DNA from: Mycobacterium sp. 852002-50816_SCH5313054-b | Lineage (GTDB): Bacteria; Actinomycetota; Actinomycetes; Mycobacteriales; Mycobacteriaceae | DNA: 64,000 nucleotides | Direction: 5' to 3' | Assembly: GCF_001667185.1 (NCBI RefSeq) | Contig: NZ_LZIC01000038.1 | Coordinates: 46,512-110,511, forward strand | Part shown: in pieces, positions 24,999 to 33,305 of the stretch | Position numbering within the stretch: the first letter of the stretch is position 1 | How the letters are laid out: every line of letters begins with the position of its first letter | Made by a program: the position numbers and the translations under genes | Notes under the pieces: generated by a model | Told to the model about the DNA's origin: nothing | What the model saw: the letters and a program-made list of their open reading frames with translations, nothing else | Databases searched by the model: none

Positions 24999-25666
24999 GC
25001 GAGCCGGACCCCAAAGAACTCGACCCCGAATACGAACACCACGGCGGCTTTCCCGAATACGGGCCGGCCAGCCCCGGCCCGGGTTTCGGCCGGTTCGTCA
25101 CGGCGATGCGGGCGCTGCAGGACCTGGCCGTGTCCGCGAATCCCGCCGAAGACGTCTGGGACGACGCGGCCGAACGCGCGGCGGCCCTGGTGGAGGTCCT
25201 GCGCCCGTTCCAGGCCGAGGAGGGCCAGGCGCCGGCCGGGCGGACGCCCGGCCTGCCCGGCATGGGCAGCCTGCTGCTGCCGCCCTGGACGTTGACGCGC
25301 TACGCCCCCGACGGCGTCGAAATGACCGGGTACTTCAGCCGGTTTCACGTGGGCGGCAATCACGCCGTGCACGGCGGCGTGCTGCCGCTGCTGTTTGACC
25401 ACATGTTCGGCATGATTTCCCACGCCGCGGGGCGGCCGATCAGCCGCACGGCTTTCCTGCATGTCGACTACCGCAAGGTCACGCCGATCGACGCGCCGCT
25501 GGCGGTGCGCGGGCGCGTCACCACGACCGAGGGCCGCAAGGCGTTCGTCGCGGCGGAATTGGTCGACGGCGACGACACCGTGTTGGCCGAGGCCAACGGC
25601 CTGATGGTGCGGCTGCTTCCCGGCCAGCCCCAGCCCCCGCGCAACCGACCTATCCTTGAGCGGTGA
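24995..25666 (+). CDS. Hotdog-fold thioesterase, Rv0356c-like
   Basis: The GTG at 24995 overlaps the purA stop. The product is 223 residues. The C-terminal part (about 105-215) is a PaaI/4HBT-like hotdog domain with [19 protein letters not shown], where His-Gly-Gly and Asp form the active-site pattern of acyl-CoA thioesterases. The N-terminal 100 residues are a mycobacteria-type extension rich in Glu, Pro and Gly. It is coupled on both sides: GTGA overlap with purA before it and with purT after it (25663-25666). Its acyl-CoA substrate is unknown. Confidence 0.85.
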   Translation: MSEPDPKELDPEYEHHGGFPEYGPASPGPGFGRFVTAMRALQDLAVSANPAEDVWDDAAERAAALVEVLRPFQAEEGQAPAGRTPGLPGMGSLLLPPWTLTRYAPDGVEMTGYFSRFHVGGNHAVHGGVLPLLFDHMFGMISHAAGRPISRTAFLHVDYRKVTPIDAPLAVRGRVTTTEGRKAFVAAELVDGDDTVLAEANGLMVRLLPGQPQPPRNRPILER

Positions 25667-26838
25667 CTGACGGCTTCACCGAAGGACAGGACGACAAGAC
25701 GACGGCCCTTGCGGTGCCTCCGCAGCCCCAAGCCGACGGCGGGCCGAGGGTGGTGCTGCTCGGTTCCGGTGAGCTCAGCCGCGAACTGGCGATCGCGCTG
25801 CGGCACCTCGGCGCGCGGGTGATCGCGGTCGAAGAGCACCTGACCGACGCCGACGAGCTGGCGAGGGCGATTCAACAGCACAGGCCGGACTTCGTGGTGA
25901 CGGCCACCGACGCGGTTGCCCTCGAGGCGCCGGCCGACGGCCACGACCACGAGCGCACCGAACTGGTGCCGAACGCCCGCACCGTGCGGCTCACCGCCGA
26001 TCGCGAGGCGCTGCGCCGGCTGGCGGCCGACGAGTTGGGGCTGCCCACCGCGCCGTTCTGGTTCGTCGGATCGGTCGGCGAACTGCAGGCGGTGGCCGCG
26101 CACGCCGGATATCCGTTGTTGGTGAAGCCGGTGTCCGGGCGGGGGCACTCGGTGGTCTCCGGGCCCGACGACATCGAGCCGGCCTGGCAACGCGCGGTCG
26201 GGAGCTCGGCGGGGCGGGTGATGGCCGAGACGGTCGTCGACGTCGACTTCGACGTGACCCTGCTGGCGGTGCGCAGGGAGGGCCCGAGCGGTCCCGTGCT
26301 GGAGTTCTGCTCACCGATCGGCCATCGGGACGCCGACGGCGCGGTCCTGGAATCGTGGCAACCCCAGCAGATGAGCGACGCCGCGGTGGATGCGGCCAAG
26401 TCGATCGCCGCGCGAATCATCAAGGCGCTGGGCGGGCGCGGCGTCTTCGGCGTCGAACTGATGATCAAGGGCGACGAGGTGTACTTCGCCGACGTCACGC
26501 CGCATCCGCACCCGAGCGTCTGGGTGACCCTGCGCAGCCAGCGGCTTTCGGCGTTCGAGCTGCATGCCCGGGCCATCCTGGGCCTGCCGGTGGACACCAT
26601 GATGATGTCGCCGGCGGCGGCCCACCTGATCGATGCCGGCCACGACGGCGGGTCCCTGACCGTCGACGCACTGAACGGCGCGCTGCGGGTTCCGGAAAGC
26701 GATCTCCGCATCTTCGCGCCGCAGCGGCGGCCCGCCCCGCTCGGCGTCGCACTGGCCACCGCGCCGGACGTGGCGGCCGCGCGCGAACGTGCCCGACAGG
26801 TGGCGAACGCGCTGAATATGCGAGACTCACGCGGATGA
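25663..26838 (+). CDS. purT: Formate-dependent phosphoribosylglycinamide formyltransferase
   Basis: The GTG at 25663 overlaps the thioesterase stop. The 391-residue ATP-grasp enzyme makes formyl-GAR from GAR, formate and ATP in purine synthesis. Features are VVLLGSGELSRELAIALRHLG near residue 28, LLVKPVSGRGHSVV near 155, and the metal/ATP site GVELMIKGDEVYFADVTPHPHPSV near 267. An N-terminal acidic extension of about 25 residues is longer than in E. coli PurT. Its stop overlaps the rhodanese ATG (26835-26838). It is the orthologue of Rv0389. Confidence 0.95.
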   Translation: MTDGFTEGQDDKTTALAVPPQPQADGGPRVVLLGSGELSRELAIALRHLGARVIAVEEHLTDADELARAIQQHRPDFVVTATDAVALEAPADGHDHERTELVPNARTVRLTADREALRRLAADELGLPTAPFWFVGSVGELQAVAAHAGYPLLVKPVSGRGHSVVSGPDDIEPAWQRAVGSSAGRVMAETVVDVDFDVTLLAVRREGPSGPVLEFCSPIGHRDADGAVLESWQPQQMSDAAVDAAKSIAARIIKALGGRGVFGVELMIKGDEVYFADVTPHPHPSVWVTLRSQRLSAFELHARAILGLPVDTMMMSPAAAHLIDAGHDGGSLTVDALNGALRVPESDLRIFAPQRRPAPLGVALATAPDVAAARERARQVANALNMRDSRG

Positions 26839-27251
26839 GCTACGCAGGAGACATCACGCCCCTTCAGGCGTGGAAACTACTCAGCGACAACCCCAACGCC
26901 GTGTTGGTCGATGTGCGCACCGACGCCGAATGGCGCTTCGTCGGGGTGCCCGACCTCTCGAGCCTGGGCCGCGACGTGGTGTACATCGAGTGGGTGACGG
27001 GCAACGGGATGCCCAACGCGAACTTCGCCGACGAGCTGAACCAACAGGTCCCGCCCGCCGATCAAGAGCGGCCCGTGATCTTCTTGTGCCGCTCGGGCAA
27101 TCGATCCATCGGCGCGGCCGAGGTGTCCACGCAGCTGGGCATCACGCCGGCCTACAACGTGCTGGACGGTTTCGAAGGTCAACTCGACGCCAGCGGTCAT
27201 CGCGGTGAAACCGGTTGGCGCGCAGTGGGATTGCCCTGGAAGCAGGGGTAA
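26835..27251 (+). CDS. Rhodanese-like sulfurtransferase
   Basis: The ATG at 26835 overlaps the purT stop (ATGA). The 138-residue single-domain protein has the rhodanese fold, with LVDVRTDAEWRFVG near residue 25 and the active loop FLCRSGNRSIGA, whose Cys about 85 would carry the persulfide. It sits directly before metZ, the sulfhydrylase that builds homocysteine, so a role in supplying or handling sulfur is a reasonable inference. It is the orthologue of Rv0390. Cytosolic. Confidence 0.92.
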   Translation: MSYAGDITPLQAWKLLSDNPNAVLVDVRTDAEWRFVGVPDLSSLGRDVVYIEWVTGNGMPNANFADELNQQVPPADQERPVIFLCRSGNRSIGAAEVSTQLGITPAYNVLDGFEGQLDASGHRGETGWRAVGLPWKQG

Positions 27252-27256
27252 CAGGG

Positions 27257-28477
27257 ATGACCGACGAGCCCTCGGTCCGCACGTCCAAGGCGTTGCCCGA
27301 CGGCGTCAGCCAGGCCACCATCGGCGTGCGCGGTGGCCTAGTGCGATCCGGTTTCGAAGAGACCGCCGAGGCGATGTTCCTGACGTCCGGCTACGTCTAC
27401 GAGTCGGCGGCCATCGCGGAGAAGTCGTTCACCGGCGAGGTGGACCATTTCGTGTACTCCCGCTACGGCAATCCGACCGTGACGATGTTCGAGGAGCGGT
27501 TGCGCCTGATCGAGGGGGCGCCCGCGGCGTTCGCCACCGCGAGCGGCATGGCCGCCGTGTTCACCTCGCTGGGCGCGCTGCTGGCCGCCGGTGACCGGCT
27601 GGTCGCGGCGCGCAGCCTCTTCGGGTCGTGCTTCGTGGTGTGCAACGAGATCCTGCCGCGGTGGGGCGTGGAAACGGTCTTCGTCGACGGCGACGACCTC
27701 GCGCAGTGGGAGGAGGCGCTCTCGGTGCCCACGGCGGCAGTGTTCTTCGAGACACCCTCGAACCCCATGCAGTCCCTGGTCGACATCGCCGCGGTGACCG
27801 AGCTCGCCCATGCCGCGGGCGCAAAGGTGGTACTGGACAACGTCTTTGCCACTCCGCTGCTGCAGCAGGGCTTTCCGCTCGGGGTTGACGTGGTGGTGTA
27901 CTCGGCCACCAAGCACATCGACGGTCAGGGGCGCGTGCTGGGCGGCGCCATCCTCGGCGACCAGGAATACATCGACGGACCGGTGCAGAAGCTGATGCGG
28001 CACACCGGCCCGGCGATGAGCGCGTTCAACGCCTGGGTATTACTGAAAGGCCTTGAGACGCTGGCCGTTCGGGTGGAGCATGGCAACTCGTCGGCGCACC
28101 GGATCGCCGAATTCCTCGAGACCCACCCGGCGGTGAGCTGGGTGCGCTACCCCTATCTGTCGTCGCACCCGCAGTACGACCTGGCCAAGCGGCAGATGTC
28201 GGGCGGCGGGACGGTGATCACCTTCGCGCTCGACTGCGCCGAAAGCGCCGCCAAACAACGGGCTTTCGAGGTGCTGGACAAGCTGCGGCTGATCGACATC
28301 TCCAACAACCTGGGCGATGCCAAATCGCTGGTGACCCACCCGGCGACCACGACCCACCGCGCGATGGGGCCCGAGGGCCGCGCCGCGATCGGGCTGGGCG
28401 ACAACGTGGTTCGCGTCTCCGTCGGGCTGGAGGGCGCCGACGACCTGATCGCCGATATCGATCAGGCGCTGAGCTAA
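27257..28477 (+). CDS. metZ: O-succinylhomoserine sulfhydrylase
   Basis: ATG 27257 (after CAGGG) gives 406 residues, equal in length to M. tuberculosis MetZ (Rv0391). This PLP enzyme of the Cys/Met metabolism family makes homocysteine from O-succinylhomoserine and sulfide. Visible motifs are YSRYGNPTVTMFEERL near residue 75, the PLP-phosphate site ATASGMAAVF, and the Schiff-base Lys about 219 in YSATKHIDGQGRVLGG. It follows the rhodanese gene by 5 bases and converges with ndhA, overlapping it by 4 bases. Confidence 0.96.
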   Translation: MTDEPSVRTSKALPDGVSQATIGVRGGLVRSGFEETAEAMFLTSGYVYESAAIAEKSFTGEVDHFVYSRYGNPTVTMFEERLRLIEGAPAAFATASGMAAVFTSLGALLAAGDRLVAARSLFGSCFVVCNEILPRWGVETVFVDGDDLAQWEEALSVPTAAVFFETPSNPMQSLVDIAAVTELAHAAGAKVVLDNVFATPLLQQGFPLGVDVVVYSATKHIDGQGRVLGGAILGDQEYIDGPVQKLMRHTGPAMSAFNAWVLLKGLETLAVRVEHGNSSAHRIAEFLETHPAVSWVRYPYLSSHPQYDLAKRQMSGGGTVITFALDCAESAAKQRAFEVLDKLRLIDISNNLGDAKSLVTHPATTTHRAMGPEGRAAIGLGDNVVRVSVGLEGADDLIADIDQALS

Positions 28478-29853
28478 CCCGCTTGCCGCTCGGCCGAATC
28501 GATGCGTTCGGCCGCCGCCAGCGACCCCTCTTGCGCCTGGCGCTCCACCCAGTCCACCACCGGGCGGGCGTACATCATCTGGCTGGTGATGGCCATCTGG
28601 CCGCGGGTGCGGCCCAGGAAGGAGATCCCCCAGGAAAACATGGCGGCAATGCGGTTGCGGAAGCCAACCAGGTACAACAGGTGCAACAGCAGCCACGCCA
28701 GCCAGGCGATGAAGCCACCGAACTCCAGCTTGCCGACCTTGGCGACGGCGCTGTACCGCGAGATGAGGGCCATGCTGCCCTTGTCGAAGTACGCGAACGG
28801 CTTGCGGTTGGCCGGGTCGTCGTGGCCCTTCACCGCCTGCTTGATCAGCGCGGTGGCGTAGTGCGCCCCCTGAATCGCGCCCTGGGCCATCCCCGGCACC
28901 CCGGGCACCGACATCAGGTCGCCAACGACGAACACGTACGGGTGGCCCTTGACGGTGAGGTCCGGCTCGACGATCACCCGGCCGGCGCGGTCGGTTTCGG
29001 TGCCGTCGGACTGCTCGGCGATCATCTCGCCCAGCGAGCTGGCCTGCACGCCGGCCGCCCACACCTTGCAGGCGCATTCGATGCGACGCTCGCTGCCGTC
29101 CTTCTCCTTGACCGTGATGCCCATGTAGTCGACGGCGGTCACCATCGCGTTGAGCTGGACCTCGACGCCCATCTTCTCGAGCCGGCGCTGGGCCTTCAGG
29201 CCCAGCTTTTCACCCATGGGTGGCAGCACCGCCGGCGCCGCGTCGAGCAGGATGACCCGGCATTCGCTGGGTGTGATGGTCCGAAACGCCCCGGCCAGGG
29301 TGCGCTCGGCCAGCTGAACGATCTCGCCGGCCAGCTCGACGCCCGTCGGCCCCGCGCCCACCACCACGAAGGTCAGCCGGCGTTTCCGCTCGGCCGGGTC
29401 GGTGGCGACCTCGGCGGCCTCGAACGCGCCGAGGATGCGAGCCCGCAGCTCGAGGGCATCGTCGATGCTCTTCATGCCGGGCGCGAAGGCGGCGTACTCG
29501 TCGTGGCCGAAATAGGACTGCTGGGCGCCGGCGGCCACGATGAGGCTGTCGTAGGGCGTCACCGTCTGCATGCCCATCAGGTGCGACGTGACCGTCTTCG
29601 CCGTGAGGTCGATCGCGCTGACCTCGCCCCACAGCACCCGGACGTTCTTCTGCTTGCGCAGGACGAGGCGGGTGGTCGGGGCGACGTCGCCCTCGGACAG
29701 GATGCCCGTGGCCACCTGATACAGCAGCGGCTGGAACAGGTGGCTGGTCGTCTTCGAGACCACCGTGACGTCCACGTCCGCCCGTTTGAGCGACCGGGCC
29801 GCATTCAGACCCCCGAACCCGCTCCCGATGATGACGACGCGATGGCGCGACAT
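28474..29853 (-). CDS. ndhA: Type II NADH dehydrogenase (NDH-2)
   Basis: The 459-residue flavoprotein passes electrons from NADH to menaquinone at the inner face of the membrane without pumping protons. The FAD-binding motif GSGFGGLNAARSLKR is at residues 10-24, and the NADH-binding motif VVGAGPTGVELAGEI is near 173. The FAD phosphate-contact motif YVFVVGDLMSVPG is near 313. A C-terminal hydrophobic stretch (about 382-420) serves as membrane anchor. Start ATG 29853 has AAGGGG upstream. It is the orthologue of Rv0392c on the basis of position next to metZ. Confidence 0.93.
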   Translation of the reverse strand: MSRHRVVIIGSGFGGLNAARSLKRADVDVTVVSKTTSHLFQPLLYQVATGILSEGDVAPTTRLVLRKQKNVRVLWGEVSAIDLTAKTVTSHLMGMQTVTPYDSLIVAAGAQQSYFGHDEYAAFAPGMKSIDDALELRARILGAFEAAEVATDPAERKRRLTFVVVGAGPTGVELAGEIVQLAERTLAGAFRTITPSECRVILLDAAPAVLPPMGEKLGLKAQRRLEKMGVEVQLNAMVTAVDYMGITVKEKDGSERRIECACKVWAAGVQASSLGEMIAEQSDGTETDRAGRVIVEPDLTVKGHPYVFVVGDLMSVPGVPGMAQGAIQGAHYATALIKQAVKGHDDPANRKPFAYFDKGSMALISRYSAVAKVGKLEFGGFIAWLAWLLLHLLYLVGFRNRIAAMFSWGISFLGRTRGQMAITSQMMYARPVVDWVERQAQEGSLAAAERIDSAERQAG

Positions 29854-29936
29854 ACTTACCCCTTTGTGTTCGTAGTCTTCGCAGCGCCCATCCAGCCTAT
29901 GTCGTCAGGGGCGGCAAGCCTCGAGCAGCAAGCGCA

Positions 29937-30185
29937 TCACTGTTCGGTCGGGCACATGTACTTGTCCGCAAACGTCGCACACGCCGGTGGCAATGGTTGA
30001 TCTGGGCCGTAACCGCCGCCCTTCGGGATGACAAGCAACCACCCGCGGTCCTGGCACAGGAGGACGGCGGCGCCCGGGCCGGGCCGGACGGTGCCGTTGA
30101 CGCACGGGTCCGCGTGCGCCACCGCCGGGACGCTGAGAAACACCGACACGATCGCGGAGCAGACCGCGATGACGACCGCCCTCAT
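29937..30185 (-). CDS. Small secreted protein
   Basis: ATG 30185 follows a GGAGC site. The 82-residue product has a signal peptide (about 1-26, cleavage after AVAHA) and a mature part of about 56 residues with four cysteines (PCVNGTV, LLCQDRG, PPACATF, YMCPTEQ). Two disulfides are likely. No known family is recognised. It lies 83 bases upstream of ndhA on the same strand, and divergent from another small Cys-containing secreted protein. Probably exported to the cell envelope; function unknown. Confidence 0.7.
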   Translation of the reverse strand: MRAVVIAVCSAIVSVFLSVPAVAHADPCVNGTVRPGPGAAVLLCQDRGWLLVIPKGGGYGPDQPLPPACATFADKYMCPTEQ

Positions 30186-30295
30186 AACAGCTCCATGCTA
30201 GCCGCAAGCCGGCGTCGAGGGTGACCTGGATCACAGGGCCGCCCAGGCGGTAGCGTCGTTGCGAGGCCCCAGCGGCGATGTGACGGGAGGCAACC

Positions 30296-30586
30296 ATGAA
30301 GCGCTGCATCGTCGGAGGGTTGGCGGCTCTGCTGGTGGCTTCGGGGCTGGTCGCCGGAGCGCCGCCGGCCGGCGCTGGCTGCCTGTACGGGGGTCCGGTG
30401 CTCAGCAAGTGCGATGGACCCGTGCAGCTCGACGGGACCTGGCAACGCTGCGTCGCGGCTCCCCAATTGGTTCCGCACGGCGCCAGTTCCTACCTGGTGC
30501 CCGAAAGGCGCTGCGACGTGATGGGTCCCGACCAGCGCCCGCCGGATCTCTCCTTCTCCGATCCGCCGACGCACATCGACGGCTGA
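30296..30586 (+). CDS. Small secreted Cys-containing protein
   Basis: ATG 30296 follows GGGAGG (30285-30290) and gives 96 residues. There is a signal peptide (cleavage near residue 27, PPAGA/GC). The mature part contains KCDGPVQLDGTWQRCVAAPQ, a motif shared by a family of small mycobacterial exported proteins, and a further Cys in RRCDVMGP. It is divergent from the other small secreted gene with 110 bases between starts. Function unknown. Confidence 0.75.
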   Translation: MKRCIVGGLAALLVASGLVAGAPPAGAGCLYGGPVLSKCDGPVQLDGTWQRCVAAPQLVPHGASSYLVPERRCDVMGPDQRPPDLSFSDPPTHIDG

Positions 30587-30680
30587 GCCGGGACGCGTCA
30601 AACCCGTGCGGGCCGATTTAGCGCCCCTCTACCAGGCGAAACGCGGAGTAGAGTGTTGCCTCTCGATGTAGGAGGCCGCC

Positions 30681-31085
30681 GTGACGGAACAACCGCCTAG
30701 CTATCCACCGCCGCCGGGCGGTTATGGCTATCCGCCGCCTCCCGCGGGCGGTTACGGTTACCCGCCGCCGCCCGGCTACCCGCCGCCGCAGCTGGTCGGC
30801 ACCAACGGTTTCGCCGTCGCGTCGTTGGTGTGCTCGCTGTTCGGCTGGGTCTGCATGTTCATCGGGGCTTTCCTGGGCATCATCTTCGGCTTCGTCGCGC
30901 TGTCCCAGATCAAGAGAACCGGCCAGAAGGGCCGTGGCATGGCGATCGCCGGCATAGTGATCGGCGCCGTCGTGCTCGTCGGAGGCATCGCGCTATGGAC
31001 CGTTGCGGCCCTGTTGCCGCACTCCCCGAGCACGGATTCGGGCGCGCCGGCCGTGGTGAAAACCGCTCACGTGCAAGCGGTTTAG
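30681..31085 (+). CDS. Proline-rich DUF4190 membrane protein
   Basis: The GTG at 30681, preceded by TAGGAGG (30669-30675), gives 134 residues. The N-terminal 35 residues are repeats of YPPPP and GGYGYPPPP. Two transmembrane helices follow (about 44-72 and 86-112) around an amphipathic QIKRTGQKGRGMAIAGI segment that defines DUF4190. Such proteins place a Pro-rich tail in the cytosol and have no known activity in mycobacteria. It converges with the secreted gene at 31082 and overlaps it by 4 bases. Confidence 0.8.
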   Translation: MTEQPPSYPPPPGGYGYPPPPAGGYGYPPPPGYPPPQLVGTNGFAVASLVCSLFGWVCMFIGAFLGIIFGFVALSQIKRTGQKGRGMAIAGIVIGAVVLVGGIALWTVAALLPHSPSTDSGAPAVVKTAHVQAV

Positions 31086-31693
31086 AACGGCCACGCGGCC
31101 GCGTTGGTCTTGTACTTCGCGTTGAGCCCGGTGCAGAAGTCGTCGGCCGTGCCGGCGAGAAAGATGTAATAGGCCTCCGCACCGCTGCGGCGGCTGTCGA
31201 AGGAATTGGGCGTCGTCCAGCCGCTGTTGCACATCGCGGTGTCGCTGCCGAGGGTGGGCTTCCGCCAATTGGTCTTGGCGCACGCGGTCAGGGCGTCGAC
31301 ATTCGGGATGGCGCTCTTGGCGGCGACCAGCATCGCTCCTCCCCATTGCCCGTCGTTACGCCGGTAGGCGCGCGCCCCGAACCCCGCGTTGTTGGTCTGG
31401 CATGCCAACGCCCGTTTGAGCAGTCCGAAGGGGGCCGCGAGCGCAGGGTTGGTCACCGCCGCCGCGGCGTTGATGAACTGGGCGGCGTCCGGGCCGTCGA
31501 CCTCCTGGACGTTCGGATTGCCGAGGCCGATCAGCTGCTGCGCGATCCCGGCGTTGTTGCCGCCGCCGATGATCGGCCCGCCACCGCCCGACGTCATCGC
31601 GGGCAACGCGACTGGGTCGGCGCTCGCCGCGGGCGCACACAGGAGTCCGCACGCGGCGACCAGGACGCCGACCCGATAGACAACAGATTTCAT
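31082..31693 (-). CDS. Secreted protein of unknown function
   Basis: ATG 31693 follows AGGAG (31703-31707) and gives 203 residues with a signal peptide cleaved after PAASA (about residue 26). The mature protein opens with a Gly-rich TSGGGGPIIGGGNNAG stretch and has four cysteines. It matches no enzyme family known to me but resembles mycobacterial exported proteins of similar size. It is downstream of fadE7 on the same strand (14 bases apart), so it may be co-transcribed with it. Function unknown. Confidence 0.72.
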   Translation of the reverse strand: MKSVVYRVGVLVAACGLLCAPAASADPVALPAMTSGGGGPIIGGGNNAGIAQQLIGLGNPNVQEVDGPDAAQFINAAAAVTNPALAAPFGLLKRALACQTNNAGFGARAYRRNDGQWGGAMLVAAKSAIPNVDALTACAKTNWRKPTLGSDTAMCNSGWTTPNSFDSRRSGAEAYYIFLAGTADDFCTGLNAKYKTNAAAWPF

Positions 31694-31707
31694 GAGCGGT
31701 ACTCCTA

Positions 31708-32892
31708 TCAACGGAAGGCGTCGCTGCCGGTGAATGCCTGGCCGAGAACGAGCTGGTGCATCTCCGGCGTGCCCTCGTAGGTCAGCACCGATTCCAGGTT
31801 GACCATGTGCCTGATGACGGGGTACTCCAGCGATATCCCGTTGCCGCCCAAGATGGTTCGGGCGGTCCGGCAGATCTTGATCGCCTCGCGGGTGTTGTTG
31901 AGCTTGCCGAAGCTGACCTGCTCGGGGCGCAGGCCGACGCCGTCCTTGAGGCGACCGAGATGCAGCGACAGCAGCTGCCCCTTGTGCAGCTCGACGGCCA
32001 TGTCGACGAGTTTGGCCTGCGTCAGCTGGAATCCGGCGATCGGCCGACCGAATTGGGTGCGCTGCGTGGCGTAGTCGAGCGCGGCCTGCCAGGCCGAGCG
32101 CGCCGCGCCCATCGACCCCCAGATGATTCCGTAGCGCGCCTCCGACAGGCACGACAGCGGCCCGCGCAACCCCCTCGCCTCGGGCAGCATCGCGTCGGCG
32201 GGCACCCGCACGTCGTCGAGCACCAGCTCGCTGGTGATCGAGGCCCGCAGCGACAGCTTGTGGTGGATGGTGTTGGCGGTGAACCCGGGAGTCTTGGTGG
32301 GCACGACGAAGCCGCGAATCCCGTCGTCGGTGGCGGCCCACACGATCGCCACGTCGGCGACCGATCCGTTGGTGATCCACAACTTGCGGCCGTTGATCAC
32401 CCAGTCCGAACCGTCCTGCCGCGCACGGGTTTTCATCGCGGCCGGGTCGCTCCCGACATCGGGTTCGGTCAGCCCGAAGCAGCCGAGCAGTTCGCCGGCG
32501 GCCATGCCCGGCAGCCACTGCTCCTTCTGTTGCTCCGATCCGAACTTCCAGATGGCGAACATCGCCAGTGACCCCTGCACGGACACCATCGAGCGAATGC
32601 CGGAGTCGGCGGCCTCCAGCTCGGTGCAGGCCAGGCCGTAGTGCACCGCGGAGGCCCCGCCGCAGCCGTAGCCGTGCAGGTGCATGCCGAGCAGGCCGAG
32701 TTCGCCGAACTGCTTGGCGAGCTGGCGCACCGGGAGGTCGCCGATCTCGAACCACTCCCCGACGTGGGGGATGACGTGTTCGGCGCAGAACTTTCGCACG
32801 GTGTCGCGCACGGCGAGCTCGTCGCCGGACAGCGAGGCGTCCAGGCCCAGTGGGTCGTCCCGGTCGAACGCGGGGGGTGCATCAGTGCTCAT
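31708..32892 (-). CDS. fadE7: Acyl-CoA dehydrogenase (glutaryl-CoA dehydrogenase-like)
   Basis: ATG 32892 (MSTDAPPAFDRDDPLG) gives 394 residues, the size of M. tuberculosis FadE7 (Rv0400c). The flavoenzyme oxidises acyl-CoA thioesters. Motifs are the FAD-contact CFGLTEPDVGSDPAAMKT near residue 140, the WVINGRKLWITNG segment, and LTYEGTPEMHQLVLG near 374, whose Glu is the catalytic base position of the glutaryl-CoA dehydrogenase group. It is divergent from the DUF3054 gene (33 bases between starts). Cytosolic; exact substrate unknown. Confidence 0.9.
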   Translation of the reverse strand: MSTDAPPAFDRDDPLGLDASLSGDELAVRDTVRKFCAEHVIPHVGEWFEIGDLPVRQLAKQFGELGLLGMHLHGYGCGGASAVHYGLACTELEAADSGIRSMVSVQGSLAMFAIWKFGSEQQKEQWLPGMAAGELLGCFGLTEPDVGSDPAAMKTRARQDGSDWVINGRKLWITNGSVADVAIVWAATDDGIRGFVVPTKTPGFTANTIHHKLSLRASITSELVLDDVRVPADAMLPEARGLRGPLSCLSEARYGIIWGSMGAARSAWQAALDYATQRTQFGRPIAGFQLTQAKLVDMAVELHKGQLLSLHLGRLKDGVGLRPEQVSFGKLNNTREAIKICRTARTILGGNGISLEYPVIRHMVNLESVLTYEGTPEMHQLVLGQAFTGSDAFR

Positions 32893-32925
32893 GGTTGCCA
32901 GCCTGCCACCCGGTAGTCTCGCGGC

Positions 32926-33297
32926 ATGCGGAGGCTCCAGTGGATGGCGTACCTGCTCGTGGACGTCGTCGCTGTGCTGGTGTTCTGCGCGGTCGGCCGC
33001 CGCAGCCACGACGAGGGGCTCAACCTCGGCGGCGTCGCGACGACGGCCTGGCCGTTCCTTTCCGGAACCGTCGTCGGGTGGCTGGTGTCGCGCGCCTGGC
33101 GGCGGCCCACCGCGGTGGCCCCCACCGGGGTGATCGTCTGGCTGTGCACCGTCGTGGTCGGCATGCTGTTGCGCAAAGCCGGTTCGGCGGGCGTGGCGGC
33201 GAGTTTCGTGGTGGTCGCCGCGTCGGTCACCGCGGTTCTGTTGCTGGGGTGGCGGGCGGCGGTGGGCCTGGCCCTGCGGCGTCGCTCCGACGCCTGA
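32926..33297 (+). CDS. DUF3054 membrane protein
   Basis: ATG 32926 gives 123 residues with four predicted transmembrane helices (about 8-24, 40-57, 66-82, 92-112). The sequence (LLVDVVAVLVFCAVGRRSHDEG; TAWPFLSGTVVGWLVSRAWR) matches DUF3054, a small actinobacterial membrane family. It is the likely orthologue of Rv0401 next to fadE7. The methyltransferase gene starts 8 bases after its stop. Function unknown. Confidence 0.85.
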   Translation: MRRLQWMAYLLVDVVAVLVFCAVGRRSHDEGLNLGGVATTAWPFLSGTVVGWLVSRAWRRPTAVAPTGVIVWLCTVVVGMLLRKAGSAGVAASFVVVAASVTAVLLLGWRAAVGLALRRRSDA

Positions 33298-33305
33298 GAA
33301 CACCG

